Assembly (NCBI GenBank): GCA_046726955.1
Contig: JBKPBQ010000405.1
Coordinates: 1 to 6,171 of the forward strand
DNA from: CAVPGH01 sp046726955
GTDB lineage: Bacteria; Acidobacteriota; Vicinamibacteria; Fen-336
Reading direction: 5' to 3'
DNA length: 6,171 bases
Shown: positions 5,136-6,171 of the stretch, one piece after another
Numbering within the stretch: position 1 is the first letter of the stretch
Layout: each line of letters opens with the position of its first letter
Program-made: the position numbers and the translations under genes
The notes under the pieces: model-generated
Seen by the model: the letters and a program-made list of their open reading frames with translations, nothing else
What the model was told of the DNA's origin: nothing
The model's database searches: none

Positions 5136-6171
5136 TCAAGACCCAGCGGGCAGCCCGATCGCAAAGAGGTGCTTCTCGCCTCTGATGAAAAGCCGCCCCG
5201 GGGCCGCGGCCGCCGAGGCGCTGATCGGCTCGTCGAGCGGGTTCGTGCCGAGCACCTCGAACTTCGGGCCGGCTTTGACGACGAACGTGTCGCCGTCCTG
5301 GCTCATGAAGAGCAGGGACCCCGAGAGCGCGACCGGAGAGGCCATGAAGCTCGCGGGCACCGGCATGCGCGCGCCCTCGTACTTCACCTCGCCCGTCTTG
5401 GCATCGAGGCACGTGATGAGGCCCTTGTCCGTCATCAGGTACACGAACCCGTCGTACAGGATCGGCGACGGCACGTAGGCCGTCCCCTTCTTGTACGTCC
5501 AGAGCACGCGGTCCGTGCCCGTGATGTCGCCGGAGCCGCCGGGCCGGATCGCCACCGCGATCTTCTCCGGGTAGCCGGCGGAGACGACCACGACGCCGTC
5601 GCCGGCCACCGGCGAGGGCACGGCGTTGCTCTCGAGGCCCTTCACCCGCCAGAGCTCCCTGCCCGTCGCGGGATCGTAGGCGATGACGAATTGGCTGCCG
5701 GCCGTCACGAGCTCGTCGCGGTCGCCCGCGCGCACGAGCACGGGTGTCGCCCAGCTCACCTCGACCTTGCGGGGGACGCGCCAGACTTCCTTGCCCGTTT
5801 TCTTGTCGAGGCCGACCACGAACGACGTCTCGCCGTTCTCCTCGTCGCACTGCAGGATCACGACGTCCTTGTAGAGGAGCGGCGACGTCCCGACGCCCAC
5901 GCCCAGCGTCCCGATGGCGCCCGGCTGGAATTTCCAGGCGAGCTTGCCCTCGAAGTCGTAGACGAAGAGCCCCTCGCCCCCGAAGTACGCGTAGACCAGC
6001 GTGCCGTCCGTGACGGGCGTGGGCGACGCGAAGCTGCCGCGGCGGTGGCGCGTGTCGTAGGGCGTCCCTTTCCACGCCGTCCTCTCCCAGAGGACCTTGC
6101 CCGTCTTCGAGTCGAGGGCGATCACGTCGAACGTGTGCTTCCGGTCGCCGGCCACACCATCGGGGTGGACG
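5136..6171 (-). CDS. PQQ-like beta-propeller repeat protein (N-terminus outside window)
   Basis: The C-terminal 344 or so residues of a beta-propeller protein are visible; the frame stays open through the window edge. A GTG at 6155 is in frame but sits inside a repeat, with codons reading VHPDG upstream, so it is not taken as the start. Counting from that GTG, PQQ-type repeats (A-x-D-x-x-T-G-x-x-x-W) end at W23, W74 (variant), W125, W169 and Y259, with further blades at 'TDRVLW' (214-219) and 'GRLFIRGEKHLFAIG'. Intervening 'SPTPVTDGTLVYAYFG', 'SPLLYKDVVIL' and 'SPILYDGFVYLM' strands complete the blades. The family includes PQQ alcohol dehydrogenases, BamB and many exported proteins of unknown function. 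No disulfide-linked catalytic cysteine pair or PQQ ligand is evident in this part. It is convergent with the DUF2255-like gene. Confidence 0.85.
   Translation of the reverse strand, partial: VHPDGVAGDRKHTFDVIALDSKTGKVLWERTAWKGTPYDTRHRRGSFASPTPVTDGTLVYAYFGGEGLFVYDFEGKLAWKFQPGAIGTLGVGVGTSPLLYKDVVILQCDEENGETSFVVGLDKKTGKEVWRVPRKVEVSWATPVLVRAGDRDELVTAGSQFVIAYDPATGRELWRVKGLESNAVPSPVAGDGVVVVSAGYPEKIAVAIRPGGSGDITGTDRVLWTYKKGTAYVPSPILYDGFVYLMTDKGLITCLDAKTGEVKYEGARMPVPASFMASPVALSGSLLFMSQDGDTFVVKAGPKFEVLGTNPLDEPISASAAAAPGRLFIRGEKHLFAIGLPAGS

Noticed and set aside
5095..6075. 326-codon minus-strand frame overlapping the PQQ-like gene
   Set aside because: It is an Arg-rich out-of-frame shadow; the PQQ repeats are in the other frame.
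6153..6155. GTG as the start codon of the PQQ-like gene
   Set aside because: The frame continues upstream to the window edge, and the codon lies inside a propeller repeat with no signal peptide or SD. The gene is therefore truncated by the window.

Overview
The window is a high-GC bacterial chromosomal segment, about two-thirds G+C by eye, with G/C-ending codons throughout. It comes from a Gram-negative-type or soil-type lineage. The tandem Ig-like repeats of the type 'DFxLSASPxSQTV...' and the PQQ-like beta-propeller are common in Acidobacteria, deltaproteobacterial and related uncultured soil phyla. The taxon cannot be fixed from the sequence alone. I see no tRNA, rRNA, CRISPR array, transposase or phage gene.

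Layout from left to right. (1) Minus strand, 27-1994: a secreted multidomain protein with two carboxypeptidase-regulatory-like modules, a divergent cysteine-rich SpoIID/LytB domain and two C-terminal Ig-like repeats. (2) A 112-118 bp divergent intergenic region with ribosome binding sites for both flanking genes, an 18-bp near-palindrome and a perfect 8-bp hairpin. (3) Plus strand, 2113-3510: a secreted six-Asp-box (BNR) sialidase-like beta-propeller. (4) A 232-bp intergenic stretch (3511-3742) that begins with a compact hairpin just after the stop codon and holds further GC-rich inverted repeats but no gene. (5) Plus strand, 3743-4681: a TerB-like helical domain fused to a COQ4-like domain that keeps the full HDxxHx11E metal motif. 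(6) Plus strand, 4678-5052: a small DUF2255-like protein whose ATG overlaps the previous stop (ATGA), so the two are probably co-translated. (7) An 83-bp convergent gap carrying a second exact copy of the 18-bp near-palindrome. (8) Minus strand, 5136 to the window edge: the C-terminal part of a PQQ-type beta-propeller protein.

Functionally, three products (SpoIID-type, BNR propeller, PQQ-like propeller) look envelope-associated or exported, although the N-terminus of the last lies outside the window. The TerB-COQ4 and DUF2255 pair looks cytosolic and may be a two-gene operon. No metabolic pathway linking all five genes is evident. The least explained signals are the exact 18-bp near-palindrome in same-orientation copies bracketing the three plus-strand genes, and the TerB-COQ4 fusion coupled to a DUF2255 gene with no quinone-biosynthesis gene in view.
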